64,000 nt of DNA from Plebeiibacterium sediminum (lineage in GTDB: Bacteria > Bacteroidota > Bacteroidia > Bacteroidales > Marinilabiliaceae): NCBI RefSeq assembly GCF_026013605.1, contig NZ_JAPDPJ010000004.1:62001-126000 (forward strand). The letters run 5' to 3'. A program made the position numbers and the translations under genes. This document shows, in pieces, positions 53,564 to 63,291 of this stretch. Numbering within the stretch: the first letter of the stretch is position 1; the number at the start of each line of letters is the position of its first letter. The notes under the pieces were generated by a model. It had not been told where the DNA came from. It was given only the letters and a program-made list of their open reading frames with translations, and made no database searches.

Positions 53564-55651
53564 ATGAAGATGAATAAATTAAATATAAAAGCTACTATAG
53601 GAGCTGTTTTAATGACAATGTTCCTAATGTCCTGCTCAGATATTTTAGAAGAACAGCCACGCGATAAGTATGAGCCTAGTTATTTTTCTACAGAAGGTGG
53701 TATTAATGCGGGTATAACTTCACTATATGCCAATTTAAGAGATATCTATGGACAAGCGTATTATTATAATACATTAGAAACAGGAACTGACGAATATACT
53801 TATGCTCAAAGTGCTGACCAGAACTTTAAAGTAATGGATTTGACAGGTGAAGGTGAAATTTCATCAGAAACAAGTAGATCAGATGTATTATGGGGTGCCT
53901 CATTTAGAAATATTAATACAGCTAGTGGAATTATAGAAAATGCTGAGGCTGTTGGTACTTTTTCTGATGCCTTAATTGCAGAAGCAAGATTCTTCAGAGC
54001 ATTCGATTATTTTGCATTAGTTCAAACTTTTGGTGGGGTTCCTTTAGATTTAGGAGCAGGAGAATTAATGTTCAATACTTCTCCATTAAGAACTTCAGTG
54101 CGTAATACAGTTTCAGAGGTATATACAAAAGCTATCTTTCCTGATTTGGTAAAAGCTGTAAATGATCTACCTGACGAAGGTCGTGTAACTGGTGGTGTTA
54201 CAAAAACAGTAGCTCGTTTATATCTTTCTAAAGCGTATCTTACTTATGCTTGGTGGTTAGAAAATCCTAACAATATTCCTACTTACCCAGAAACAAGTAG
54301 AGTAGATCCTGATGGTCACGATGCTTCATGGTATTACCAACAAGCTTATGATGTGGCTACAGAAGGAATTGATAATCCTGGTAATTTTGGTTTACAACCA
54401 ACTTATTATGATGTGCATTTAGGTAGCAACGATAGAAATAATGAGATCTTATTATATGCAGACCGCACAGAAGATAGTGAAGAATATAACGGAGCTAGTT
54501 TAACTTATAGTGGAGCTGGTACTGGAGATAACTGTGCTGTATGGATGGTAACATGGAACTATACAGAAATTAGAAGTTCAAGTGCCGCTGGAGCAAATAT
54601 TGATTTTTATGATATTGCCGGACTATCACAAACAAGTGCTGCGACCAGTTTTAATCAATTACTTTCTAATCATGGAGGTACTTGGAGTAGCACTTCATCT
54701 GTAAAAAGAGAAGCAGCTCAGGATTTTGGCCGACCATGGACAAGGATGGCTCCAACTATTGGTGCAATTACAAATACCTTTGCTGATAAAACTAATGACT
54801 CACGATATGATGGAACTTTTGTAACTTGTTATAGAGGTAATTGGCAAAAAGGAGGGGATACCTATGAATTTGCATATAATTCTCATAATATGCCAATTGC
54901 AATGGATGAACCAGTTCTTACATTTTTAGATGAGATTCCTGCAATCTCGGTTCGTTATCCTACGGAAGGAAAGTTTGTGAATGAAAATAATGCAGAAGAA
55001 TCACTTTTTGATCCAACAGGTATTGGAGCAGGAATTCTACCTGATAGATCAGATTGGGTTATTCCACCAAATGCAATAAGCAGAAAAAAATACCCAGGAT
55101 TATGGAAATTAGGAACTTATCGTACTGATAATAATGGTGGTTTAGGTGCACCTAATGGTGGTATTACACGTCCATTTAATATTGCTAAATTTTCAGAACT
55201 ATATTTTATTGCAGCAGAAGCAGCAGTTAAAGGTGCAGCTACAACAGCAGGAAAGAGTGCTCGTGACTTGATCAATGTTATTAGAGCACGAGCTGGTAAA
55301 TGGCGCTACTATAATAAAAATAGAGAAGAAAGAGTTGAAGATAATAGTCAGGCTATGATGGATGCAACACCTGCAATAGTTGATATTGATTATATCTTAC
55401 AAGAACGTTCTCGTGAGTATTTTGGGGAAGGTTACAGATGGTTTGATTTAGTTAGAACGCAAAAATGGTCAGAAGTTGCAGCAACCTATGAAATAGCAGG
55501 AAGTTCTAAGTATGATCATGTAGCAGAAACTCATACCAGAAGTATTCAGCCATATCTATATTTAAGACCTATTCCTAGAGGTCAATTAGACAGAATGACA
55601 ATGACTGAAGCAGAAAAAGCAGAATACCAGAATCCTGGTTATGCAAACTAA
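53564..55651 (+). CDS. susD: SusD/RagB-type surface glycan-binding lipoprotein
   Basis: A 695-residue lipoprotein; the lipobox ends at Cys24 (MFLMSC). The ATG at 53570 is an alternative start. The N-terminal SusD-like block (DILEEQPRDKYEPSYFSTEG; LYANLRDIYGQ) is followed by FRNINTASGIIENAEAV, AEARFFRAFDYFALVQTFGGVPL and the C-terminal RagB block (FSELYFIAAEAAVKGA; LINVIRARAG; DYILQERSREYFGEGYRWFDLVRT). At nearly 700 residues it is longer than the classic SusD of about 550, with insertions in the middle. It binds the glycan at the cell surface and delivers it to SusC. A strong terminator follows. Confidence 0.94.
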   Translation: MKMNKLNIKATIGAVLMTMFLMSCSDILEEQPRDKYEPSYFSTEGGINAGITSLYANLRDIYGQAYYYNTLETGTDEYTYAQSADQNFKVMDLTGEGEISSETSRSDVLWGASFRNINTASGIIENAEAVGTFSDALIAEARFFRAFDYFALVQTFGGVPLDLGAGELMFNTSPLRTSVRNTVSEVYTKAIFPDLVKAVNDLPDEGRVTGGVTKTVARLYLSKAYLTYAWWLENPNNIPTYPETSRVDPDGHDASWYYQQAYDVATEGIDNPGNFGLQPTYYDVHLGSNDRNNEILLYADRTEDSEEYNGASLTYSGAGTGDNCAVWMVTWNYTEIRSSSAAGANIDFYDIAGLSQTSAATSFNQLLSNHGGTWSSTSSVKREAAQDFGRPWTRMAPTIGAITNTFADKTNDSRYDGTFVTCYRGNWQKGGDTYEFAYNSHNMPIAMDEPVLTFLDEIPAISVRYPTEGKFVNENNAEESLFDPTGIGAGILPDRSDWVIPPNAISRKKYPGLWKLGTYRTDNNGGLGAPNGGITRPFNIAKFSELYFIAAEAAVKGAATTAGKSARDLINVIRARAGKWRYYNKNREERVEDNSQAMMDATPAIVDIDYILQERSREYFGEGYRWFDLVRTQKWSEVAATYEIAGSSKYDHVAETHTRSIQPYLYLRPIPRGQLDRMTMTEAEKAEYQNPGYAN

Positions 55652-55676
55652 AAAGATTTAAATAACTCATTGATAT

Positions 55677-55711
55677 GGAGTAGCTACATTTATTTTGTAG
55701 CTACTCCTTTT
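55677..55711 (+). terminator. Strong intrinsic terminator after susD
   Basis: GGAGTAGCTACA and TGTAGCTACTCC form a perfect 12-bp stem with a 7-nt loop, followed by TTTT. It separates the GH67-SusC-SusD unit from the transporter and enzyme genes. Confidence 0.92.
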
Positions 55712-55999
55712 AAACTCAAATCTTAAAATCAATCAGAAAAAATGAGTAGAACAGATTAGTTCTTAGAATGGAAGAACTATGGCAATAAAATACCCAACCT
55801 ATTGAAAGTATTGATAAGATTAGCCAAATGTGATTTGTAGAAAATAATTATCAGGTAATACATACGAAGTGGAATACATGTAACTAAAAGGAAGGGGTTC
55901 TTTATAAAGCATAAAATATTAATCCACAATTGTGTATTTACGAATGATAGTTTTTCAGGTTAGTTTATCAATAAAAACTAATAAGATAAAATATACAAA
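55712..55999 (+). promoter_or_regulatory. Control region before the GPH transporter
   Basis: No gene is seen in these 288 bp. A single TGTAAC followed by TAAAAGGAA (55879-55893) closely resembles the repeat unit found upstream of GH67, and may be a second site of the same regulator, but no partner exists exactly 21 bp away. A perfect palindrome, CACAATTGTG (55925-55934), lies 66 bp before the ATG. No convincing TAnnTTTG box was found. The region probably carries the promoter for the second half of the locus. Confidence 0.45.
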
Positions 56000-57475
56000 A
56001 TGTCAGATTCTTCAGAAAAAATTTCAATTGTTGAAAAGATAGGATATAGTTTGGGTGACCTCGCTGCAAACCTGATTTTTCAAACATTAATGGCCTTTAT
56101 TGCCTTTTTTTATACTGATTTGTATAAAATTCCACCAACAACAGCTTCTGCAATTATATTTTTTGGTGGAATGTTTGGGGCATTCTTTAACCCGGTTATG
56201 GGTATGATTGCTGATCGAACAAATACCCGTTGGGGAAAATTCAGACCATGGGTTTTATGGACTTCAATTCCTTTTGGTTTGTCAGCTATTTTAGCCTTTA
56301 CTACACCTAACTTTGGCATGACAGGTAAGATTATATATGCCTTGGTTACCTACATATTCTTAGTGTTAATATATTCGGCAAATAATTTACCTTATGCATC
56401 ATTAAGTGGTGTTATGACTGGAGATATGAAGGAGCGAAATAGTATTTCTTCATATCGTTTTACTGCCGTAATGATTGCTCAGTTTATTATTCAGGTGTTT
56501 TTATTACCACTAGCACTAATAATGGGAGATGGCGATAGAGCGCTGGGCTTCGAGAAAGTAATGATGACATTTGCAATTACCGGAACCATCTTTTTTATCA
56601 TAACATTTCTAACAACAAAAGAACGTATTATTCCCAGTGTAGAGCAATCTTCTTCTGTAAAGCAGGATCTATCCGATTTGTTTAAAAACAAACCCTGGAT
56701 AATGATGTGTGGTGTGGTCATATTTATTTTCGTCACAGTATCGTTAAAAGGTGGTATGTATGTATATTATTTTGAGGATTTTATAAATAATCAAAATCTT
56801 GATAATTTCTTAAGCGATATTGGTTTCTATGGATTTATAGATGGATTGAATAATATGTTTGTAGGCATGGGCTTACATGGTTTTCAATGGCCCAAAGAAG
56901 TAGCTACATCCGGATATAGTTTATTTAATGCCTTAGCAACCATTTTTATGATTGTGGGAATTACATTTTCGAAACGCCTTGCTGATAAATATGGGAAACG
57001 GGATGTTTTTAAATATGGAGTGCTAATATCTGCATTATTTCAGTTATCGTTTATTTTTTGCAGTCCGCAAGCCATTGGATTAATTTTTCTAATTCAGGTA
57101 TTACATGGATTAAGTTATGGAGTTACCATTCCATTATTGTGGGCAATGATTGCTGATGTAGCAGATTATTCTGAAGTAGTAAACAACCGGCGTGCTACCG
57201 CTATAATATTTTCTGCCATGATTTTCGGTTTAAAAGTAGGATTAAGTGTTGGAGGTGCACTTGTAGCAGGAATATTAGGTTGGTTTGGATATGCCGAGAC
57301 AATACCTGTGCAATCAGATCTAACTGTTTTAGGTATTAAATTATCGATGAGTATTATACCTGCTGTTACATTTTTTATTGCAGTTGGATTTTTGTTTTTC
57401 TACGAAATAGATAAAAACAAAGAAGTAGAAATAGAGCAGGAGCTTACCAGAAGAAGAAGTACAAAAGTGAATTGA
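56000..57475 (+). CDS. Sugar:cation symporter of the GPH/MelB family
   Basis: A 491-residue inner membrane protein with 12 predicted helices. The N-terminal signature KIGYSLGDLAANLIFQTLMAFIAFFYTD and the loop MGMIADRTNTRWGKFRPW, the MelB-type motif A equivalent, are diagnostic. A long loop near residues 215-232 separates the two halves. The central insertion EDFINNQNLDNFLSDIGF is longer than in MelB. Members of this family import xylosides, glucuronides and other glycosides with sodium or protons. Here it most likely moves xylo-oligosaccharides or aldouronic acids into the cytoplasm. It is a close paralogue of the partial gene at the end of the window. Confidence 0.9.
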   Translation: MSDSSEKISIVEKIGYSLGDLAANLIFQTLMAFIAFFYTDLYKIPPTTASAIIFFGGMFGAFFNPVMGMIADRTNTRWGKFRPWVLWTSIPFGLSAILAFTTPNFGMTGKIIYALVTYIFLVLIYSANNLPYASLSGVMTGDMKERNSISSYRFTAVMIAQFIIQVFLLPLALIMGDGDRALGFEKVMMTFAITGTIFFIITFLTTKERIIPSVEQSSSVKQDLSDLFKNKPWIMMCGVVIFIFVTVSLKGGMYVYYFEDFINNQNLDNFLSDIGFYGFIDGLNNMFVGMGLHGFQWPKEVATSGYSLFNALATIFMIVGITFSKRLADKYGKRDVFKYGVLISALFQLSFIFCSPQAIGLIFLIQVLHGLSYGVTIPLLWAMIADVADYSEVVNNRRATAIIFSAMIFGLKVGLSVGGALVAGILGWFGYAETIPVQSDLTVLGIKLSMSIIPAVTFFIAVGFLFFYEIDKNKEVEIEQELTRRRSTKVN

Positions 57476-57591
57476 ATAAAGTTTAATAAACAAGGGTGTT
57501 GAAACTTGGCTAGAGAAATGAATGATATCTGCTATACAGAATCTTTATATCCAGTCAGTTTTATACAACCATTACAATAAAAATAGAGCAT

Positions 57592-58623
57592 ATGAAACAA
57601 GCAGTAATGACTGAATTAAATAAGGTCGAAATTGTTAAGGCTGAAATTCCAGTGCCTTTGGATAATGAAGTATTAATAAAGCTGGAATATGTGGGTGTTT
57701 GCGGATCTGATCTTCATTATTTTGAGCATGGAAGAATCAGTAACTTTATTGTAGAAACACCTTTTGTTTTAGGTCATGAGTGTGCAGGTACCGTTGTTAA
57801 AGTTGGAAGCGAAGTAACTCATTTAGTGGAAGGAGACAGAGTTGCCCTTGAACCAGGAAAAACATGTGGAGAATGTGAGCATTGTAAATCAGGAAAGTAT
57901 AATTTATGTGAAGATGTTATCTTTTTTGCTACACCTCCGGTTCCTGGAACTTTTCAGGAATATGTCACACACGAAGCCAGTTTATGCTTCAAATTACCTG
58001 ATAATGTAAGTACCAAAGAAGGAGCATTAATTGAACCTTTAGCAGTTGGATTTCATGCTGCTGTGCAAGGTGGAGCTACTGTGGGACAAACAGCTGTTGT
58101 AACAGGTGCTGGTGCCATTGGTTTGGTAAGCGTAATGGCGTTAAAGGCTATGGGCGTTTCTAAAGTATACGTGGTTGATGTTGTTGAGAAACGATTGGAA
58201 AAAGCTATGGAAATTGGCGCAACAGGAGTTATCAATGCTAAGAATGAGAATACTGTTGATAAAATCATGGAATTGACAGAAGGCAAGGGGATTGATTTAT
58301 CAATAGAAACAGCTGGAGCAGAAGTAACTATTTCTCAGTTGTTGCATGTAGCCAAAAAAGGCTCAACGGTTGTTTTTGTTGGTTATAGTGCCAAAGAAAC
58401 CGTCAATGTTCCGGTTAATTTAATTCTGGATAAAGAGATTACCATTAAATCAGTTTTTAGATACCGTAATATTTTCCCTTTAGCTATTGAAAGTGTTGCT
58501 GCAGGTATTGTACCAATTCAAAAAATTGTATCAGATACTTTTGATTTTGATGACATACAAGATGGATTAACAAAGTGTGTGAATAATAAGGAAGATATTG
58601 TTAAGGCAGTTATCAAAATGTAA
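57592..58623 (+). CDS. Zinc-dependent polyol dehydrogenase (xylitol/sorbitol type, MDR family)
   Basis: A 343-residue medium-chain dehydrogenase. The catalytic zinc ligands are Cys37 (GVCGSD) and His62-Glu63 (GHECAG). The structural zinc binds Cys92, Cys95, Cys98 and Cys106. The nucleotide site is AVVTGAGAIGLVSVMALKAMG, followed by VYVVDVVEKR with Asp, indicating NAD rather than NADP. The sequence belongs to the sorbitol/xylitol dehydrogenase group, which oxidises polyols to keto sugars. In a xylan locus it may oxidise xylitol, or a sugar acid, to feed the pentose route. It is followed directly by the GH43 gene (2 bp). Confidence 0.85.
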   Translation: MKQAVMTELNKVEIVKAEIPVPLDNEVLIKLEYVGVCGSDLHYFEHGRISNFIVETPFVLGHECAGTVVKVGSEVTHLVEGDRVALEPGKTCGECEHCKSGKYNLCEDVIFFATPPVPGTFQEYVTHEASLCFKLPDNVSTKEGALIEPLAVGFHAAVQGGATVGQTAVVTGAGAIGLVSVMALKAMGVSKVYVVDVVEKRLEKAMEIGATGVINAKNENTVDKIMELTEGKGIDLSIETAGAEVTISQLLHVAKKGSTVVFVGYSAKETVNVPVNLILDKEITIKSVFRYRNIFPLAIESVAAGIVPIQKIVSDTFDFDDIQDGLTKCVNNKEDIVKAVIKM

Positions 58624-58625
58624 TT

Positions 58626-60203
58626 ATGAGTCAAAAAACTTTTAGTAATCCAATTTTGAGTGGTTTTTATCCTGATCCTTCTATATGTAGGGTAGGAGAT
58701 GATTACTACATGGTTACTTCTTCATTTGTTTACTATCCGGGATTACCAATTTTTCATAGTAAGGATTTGGTAAACTGGGAACAAATTGGACATGGTATTG
58801 AACGCACGAATCAACTGGATTATAAAAATTGTGAAACATCACTAGGATTATGGGCTCCCACAATTCGTTTTAATGAAGGGAAGTTTTATATCATAAATAC
58901 TTTCGTTTCTGAAGGAAGAGAGGCAAGAAGGGATAATTTTATTATTACGGCAGATAATCCTGCGGGACCATGGAGTGATCCTGTTTTTATTGAAGGTGCT
59001 GATGGAATTGATCCTTCTATCTTTTTTGATGATGATGGAAAAGTTTGGTATGCAGGTAACTGTATCATTCCAAAAGAGGAAAGCGAATATGAAGGTCATC
59101 ATGCGATCTATCTTTGTGAATTGGATCCGGAATCATTTCAAATTATCAGAGATATAAAATTGATTTGGAATGGTAACAGAACTACAAGTAAATGGATCGA
59201 GGCACCTCATATTTATAAAAAAGATGGCTATTACTATCTTATTGTAGCTGAGGGGGGAACTTTTACCAATCATAGTGTTATGATGGCCCGAAGTAAAACA
59301 ATTGATGGTGATTACGAAATCTGTCCAAGAAATCCGGTAGTAACACATCGCCATGTATCATTAATGAATCCAATTTCTGTTGTGGGACATGCAGATATTG
59401 TTGAAACACAAAATGGCGAATGGTGGATGGTTTTATTAGGAGTGCGACCATACGAAGGCATTAATTATAATTTGGGTAGAGAAACATTTTTAGCACCTAT
59501 TGTTTGGGATGAAGATGGTTGGATTAGATTAGATACTCCTTATGGTTTAATTCAAGAGGAGGAACGAAGACCAAATCTCGAAGAACATTCCTATCCTAAG
59601 TTAGATGCAAAAGACGATTTTGATGGTGAATTGAGTATGATTTGGAATACAGTTAAACCATATAAAAAAGAGTTTTTTAGTCTTACAGAGAGAGAGAGTC
59701 ATTTAAGGATTTATCTTCAACCCGAAGTGATTCATGAAATATGTACACCTGCTTTTATTGGCAGAAGACAGCAACATAAAAACTTTGAAGCTATTGTTGC
59801 GATGGATTTTACACCGGATACAGAAAATGAGGAAGCAGGCATTGTATTGTTAAGTGATGATCGCTTTAATTATTCTATGGTAGTCGCTAAAAAAGCAGAT
59901 CAAAGTGTGCTTCGTCTGTATCAAACAGAAAATTCAAAATATGAATTACTTGAAGAAATTTCTATTGAGAATAGCAGTAAAATATTGTTGGGAATAAAGG
60001 CTTTTGATACTTCTTATGATTTTTATTATGGGGATTCAGAGTCAGAGATGAATCTGTTTAAAAAAGGACTGAAAGCTTCATTATTAAGTTCTACTGTTAA
60101 TGAAGGATTTACCGGTAGCTATATTGGAATGTATGCCAGTTCAAATAAACAGGAATCAAAGTCATTTGCTGATTTTGATTGGTTCAAATATGAAGCAAAA
60201 TAG
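58626..60203 (+). CDS. GH43 beta-xylosidase/alpha-L-arabinofuranosidase
   Basis: A 525-residue, five-bladed propeller glycosidase without a signal peptide, so it acts in the cytoplasm. Catalytic residues: Asp17 (GFYPDPSICR, base), Asp129 (DGIDPSIFFDDDG, pKa modulator) and Glu192 (KWIEAPHIYK, acid). The C-terminal part (about 325-525) is the beta-sandwich found in XynB-type GH43 enzymes (AKDDFDGELSMIWNTV; KSFADFDWFKYEAK). It splits xylose, or arabinose, from short oligosaccharides. The absence of a signal fits import of oligosaccharides by the neighbouring GPH transporters. Substrate choice cannot be told from sequence alone. Confidence 0.92.
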   Translation: MSQKTFSNPILSGFYPDPSICRVGDDYYMVTSSFVYYPGLPIFHSKDLVNWEQIGHGIERTNQLDYKNCETSLGLWAPTIRFNEGKFYIINTFVSEGREARRDNFIITADNPAGPWSDPVFIEGADGIDPSIFFDDDGKVWYAGNCIIPKEESEYEGHHAIYLCELDPESFQIIRDIKLIWNGNRTTSKWIEAPHIYKKDGYYYLIVAEGGTFTNHSVMMARSKTIDGDYEICPRNPVVTHRHVSLMNPISVVGHADIVETQNGEWWMVLLGVRPYEGINYNLGRETFLAPIVWDEDGWIRLDTPYGLIQEEERRPNLEEHSYPKLDAKDDFDGELSMIWNTVKPYKKEFFSLTERESHLRIYLQPEVIHEICTPAFIGRRQQHKNFEAIVAMDFTPDTENEEAGIVLLSDDRFNYSMVVAKKADQSVLRLYQTENSKYELLEEISIENSSKILLGIKAFDTSYDFYYGDSESEMNLFKKGLKASLLSSTVNEGFTGSYIGMYASSNKQESKSFADFDWFKYEAK

Positions 60204-60268
60204 CAAAGCGAAATAGAAAAGATTCATATCGTTAGTAAATATGAATATTGGTTTTTGGATTAACACTG

Positions 60269-60304
60269 TGTACCGGAACAAATAGCATTGTTTGTTCCGG
60301 TACA
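60269..60304. repeat. Perfect 14-bp inverted repeat between the GH43 and GH115 genes
   Basis: TGTACCGGAACAAA (60269-60282) and TTTGTTCCGGTACA (60291-60304) pair fully over an 8-nt loop, TAGCATTG. It has a G+C-rich middle in an AT-rich region and no T tail, ending 24 bp before the GH115 start codon. It could be an RNA processing or stability element, an attenuator, or a regulator site. Confidence 0.85.
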
Positions 60305-60328
60305 TGTTATCATTTAAACAACATAACA

Positions 60329-63274
60329 ATGAAATGTTTAGTAAAAAGGGTATTGGTTCATAGATTGGTAATAGCTTATATGGCATTAATTGGTCTGCTT
60401 ATCGGAAATATTAGTTGTAATAATACTTCTCATGATAAAAGTATAACTAATGCACCAACTAATTATATTACTCATTCTATTAGTCAAAATAGCTTCACAT
60501 TATTAAACGAGCAGCAAGTAGCTCCAATAATAATATCGCAGGCCGATTATTCAGGTGTTAATAGAGTTGCAAAATTATTTCAGAAGGACATCTCTGAAGT
60601 TTCAGGAATAGAGCCAATGCTATTTTTAGATTCTCTTCCAGAGGTAGATGAAATTGTGATCGTTGGATCAATTGATAAAAATCCCTTTATTAAACAGTTA
60701 GCTGATCAAGGCAAAATCAACACAAAAGACATTATTGGGAAATGGGAGAATTCATTGATTGAAGTGGTTGATAATCCCTTCCCAAACATTAAAAAGGCAT
60801 TGGTTATAACCGGAAGTGATAAACGAGGAATAATATACGCTATGTTTGATGTTTCTCGAAAAATTGGAGTTTCACCTTGGTATTGGTGGGCCGATGTTCC
60901 GGTAAAAAAACAAGAAAAAATATTCGTAAAGCAGGGCAGATATAATCTGGGCGAACCTAAAGTAAAATACAGGGGTATCTTTTTAAATGATGAGGCTCCT
61001 GCTTTAAGTGGCTGGTCAAAGGAAAAGTTTGGAGGATTTAACCATAAGTTTTATGAGAATGTGTTTGAGCTTATTCTTCGCTTAAAGGGGAATTATTTAT
61101 GGCCAGCCATGTGGAGTAATGGTTTTTATGATGATGATCCAATGAATGGAGTATTAGCCAATGAATATGGCATTGTGATGGGAACATCGCATCATGAACC
61201 TTTGGGAAGAGCACATATTGAATGGCGAAGATATGGCTCAGGAGCTTGGGATTATACTGTAAATAAAGATACACTCGACAAGTTTTGGCAAGGTGGAATG
61301 GAACGCATGAACAACTGGGATAAAATTGTAACAATTGGAATGCGTGGTGATGGTGATGAGAGTATGAGTGAAGAAACCAATACCAAACTGTTAGAGCGAA
61401 TAGTAGAAAATCAACGTGAGATTATAGAAGAAGTAACCGGTAAACCGGCCGAAGAAACACCTCAACTATGGGCTCTATATAAAGAAGTGCAGGAGTATTA
61501 TGATGAGGGAATGAGGGTGCCTGATGATGTTACCTTACTTTTATGCGATGATAATTGGGGCAATGTAAGAAAATTACCTGATTTGGATGCACCAAAGCGA
61601 AAAGGTGGTTATGGCATGTATTATCATTTTGATTTTGTTGGAGGTCCTCGAAATTACAAATGGTTAAATACCAGTCCTATTCCCCGTATTTGGGAACAAA
61701 TGAACTTATGTTATCAATACGGAGTGGATCAAATATGGATTGTGAATGTTGGTGATTTAAAACCAATGGAATTACCTATCTCATTCTTTTTAGATTATGC
61801 ATGGAATCCGGAAAGTATTCCTTTGGAAAAGTTAGATCATTATACAAGTAATTGGGCACAAGAGCAATTTGGAGATCAATATGCAGATCAGATAGCAAAT
61901 ATATTGGATCTGTATACAAAATATAATGGTCGCCGTACTCCAGAATTACTTTATTCTGATACTTATAGTTTAACTAATTACCGCGAATTTGAAACGGTTA
62001 CAAACGCATATAAGGATCTGGCAAAGGAATCTACAGATGTGTTTAATGAGTTGCCTGAGGAAATGAAAGATGCGTATTATCAGTTGGTTCACTTTCCGGT
62101 TTTAGCATGTTCAAATTTATACGAACTCTATTATACGCATGCTAAAAATTTGCAATATGCCACACAGGGAAGAGCACTCACAAACAATATGGCTGATAAA
62201 GTTAAAGAGCTATTTGATTATGATGCAGAATTAGCAGACTATTATCATACTAAAGTTTCTGATGGTAAATGGAATCATATCATGTCGCAAACACATATTG
62301 GTTACACTTACTGGCAACAACCTCCTTTTAATGTAATGCCTAAAACAGAGAAGATTGCATTGTCTGATAATTCATCATTGGGAGTGGTTGCAGAAGGTTC
62401 TGAATTATTTTGGCCACAGGATACTGTTGCTCTTAATCTACCCGAATTCGATGTTTTTAATGATCAGCATTTTTATGTGGAAATATTTAACAGAGGAAGT
62501 AAGAGCTTTAATTATAGTATAATAAATCAGGATGAATGGATTAAGGTATCTGAAACTAATGGCGTTATCAAAGATCAACAGAAAATTGAAGTAAGTATAG
62601 ATTGGTCTAAATTAAAAGATGGCCGTCATTATTCAAAGTTATTGATACACTCAGAAGATAATGATGAGGTCACTGTTTTAGTAAATGCTTTAAAGCTGTC
62701 AGAAGATGATAAGCCTGTTGGTTTTATTGAAAGAAATGGATATGTGAGTATGGAAGCTAATAACTACGCTGCAAAATTGAATACTGAGGATATTGAATGG
62801 AAAGAAATACCCGGGTTGAGCAAAACAGATTCTGGAATGAGTAGCTTTCCGGTTACAGGATCAAAAGAGCACTCAAATGTATCAGATAATCCATATTTAG
62901 CTTACGATTTTTATTTATTACATGCACCCGAAAATGAAGTAGTAGAGGTTACTGTATTCTTATCACCCACATTAAATTTTGTTGGAGGAGAAGGTTTGAA
63001 GTTTGCCTTGTCTGTAGATGATCAAAAACCGGAAGTAGTTTATATGCATGAAGGAATGGAGATTCGGGATTGGACCTATCCCGATTGGTTTAATAGTGCT
63101 GTGAGTAATAAAATTATTACCAAACAGGTAAGGCTTAAATTGAATGGCCAGGGACAGCATACTTTAAAATATTTCATGATAAATGGAGGAGTAATACTCC
63201 AAAAAATTGTGGTGAATAATGGCGGTTTGAAAGTATCGTATTTAGGACCACCAGAATCAATTATCAAGAAGTAA
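60329..63274 (+). CDS. Alpha-glucuronidase, glycoside hydrolase family 115, lipoprotein
   Basis: The ATG at 60329 is chosen because it gives a lipoprotein signal with lipobox ending at Cys30 (GLLIGNISC). The upstream in-frame start at 60248 would put the hairpin inside the coding region. The product has 981 residues. It has the four-domain GH115 layout: an N-terminal sandwich, the barrel with NYLWPAMWSNGFYDDD, VMGTSHHEPLGRAHIEW, MRGDGDESM and LLCDDNWGNVRKLP, a helical domain, and a C-terminal beta domain (about 790-975). GH115 enzymes remove (methyl)glucuronic acid from internal and terminal xylose units of xylan. It is anchored to a membrane and so can act on larger fragments than the GH67 enzyme of the same locus. 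Confidence 0.93.
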   Translation: MKCLVKRVLVHRLVIAYMALIGLLIGNISCNNTSHDKSITNAPTNYITHSISQNSFTLLNEQQVAPIIISQADYSGVNRVAKLFQKDISEVSGIEPMLFLDSLPEVDEIVIVGSIDKNPFIKQLADQGKINTKDIIGKWENSLIEVVDNPFPNIKKALVITGSDKRGIIYAMFDVSRKIGVSPWYWWADVPVKKQEKIFVKQGRYNLGEPKVKYRGIFLNDEAPALSGWSKEKFGGFNHKFYENVFELILRLKGNYLWPAMWSNGFYDDDPMNGVLANEYGIVMGTSHHEPLGRAHIEWRRYGSGAWDYTVNKDTLDKFWQGGMERMNNWDKIVTIGMRGDGDESMSEETNTKLLERIVENQREIIEEVTGKPAEETPQLWALYKEVQEYYDEGMRVPDDVTLLLCDDNWGNVRKLPDLDAPKRKGGYGMYYHFDFVGGPRNYKWLNTSPIPRIWEQMNLCYQYGVDQIWIVNVGDLKPMELPISFFLDYAWNPESIPLEKLDHYTSNWAQEQFGDQYADQIANILDLYTKYNGRRTPELLYSDTYSLTNYREFETVTNAYKDLAKESTDVFNELPEEMKDAYYQLVHFPVLACSNLYELYYTHAKNLQYATQGRALTNNMADKVKELFDYDAELADYYHTKVSDGKWNHIMSQTHIGYTYWQQPPFNVMPKTEKIALSDNSSLGVVAEGSELFWPQDTVALNLPEFDVFNDQHFYVEIFNRGSKSFNYSIINQDEWIKVSETNGVIKDQQKIEVSIDWSKLKDGRHYSKLLIHSEDNDEVTVLVNALKLSEDDKPVGFIERNGYVSMEANNYAAKLNTEDIEWKEIPGLSKTDSGMSSFPVTGSKEHSNVSDNPYLAYDFYLLHAPENEVVEVTVFLSPTLNFVGGEGLKFALSVDDQKPEVVYMHEGMEIRDWTYPDWFNSAVSNKIITKQVRLKLNGQGQHTLKYFMINGGVILQKIVVNNGGLKVSYLGPPESIIKK

Positions 63275-63291
63275 AATATTTAAGGATAACG

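Noticed and set aside
60248-60328. N-terminal extension of the GH115 protein from the upstream ATG
   Set aside because: It would place a 14-bp hairpin in the coding sequence and bury the lipoprotein signal; the ATG at 60329 gives a normal lipobox at Cys30.
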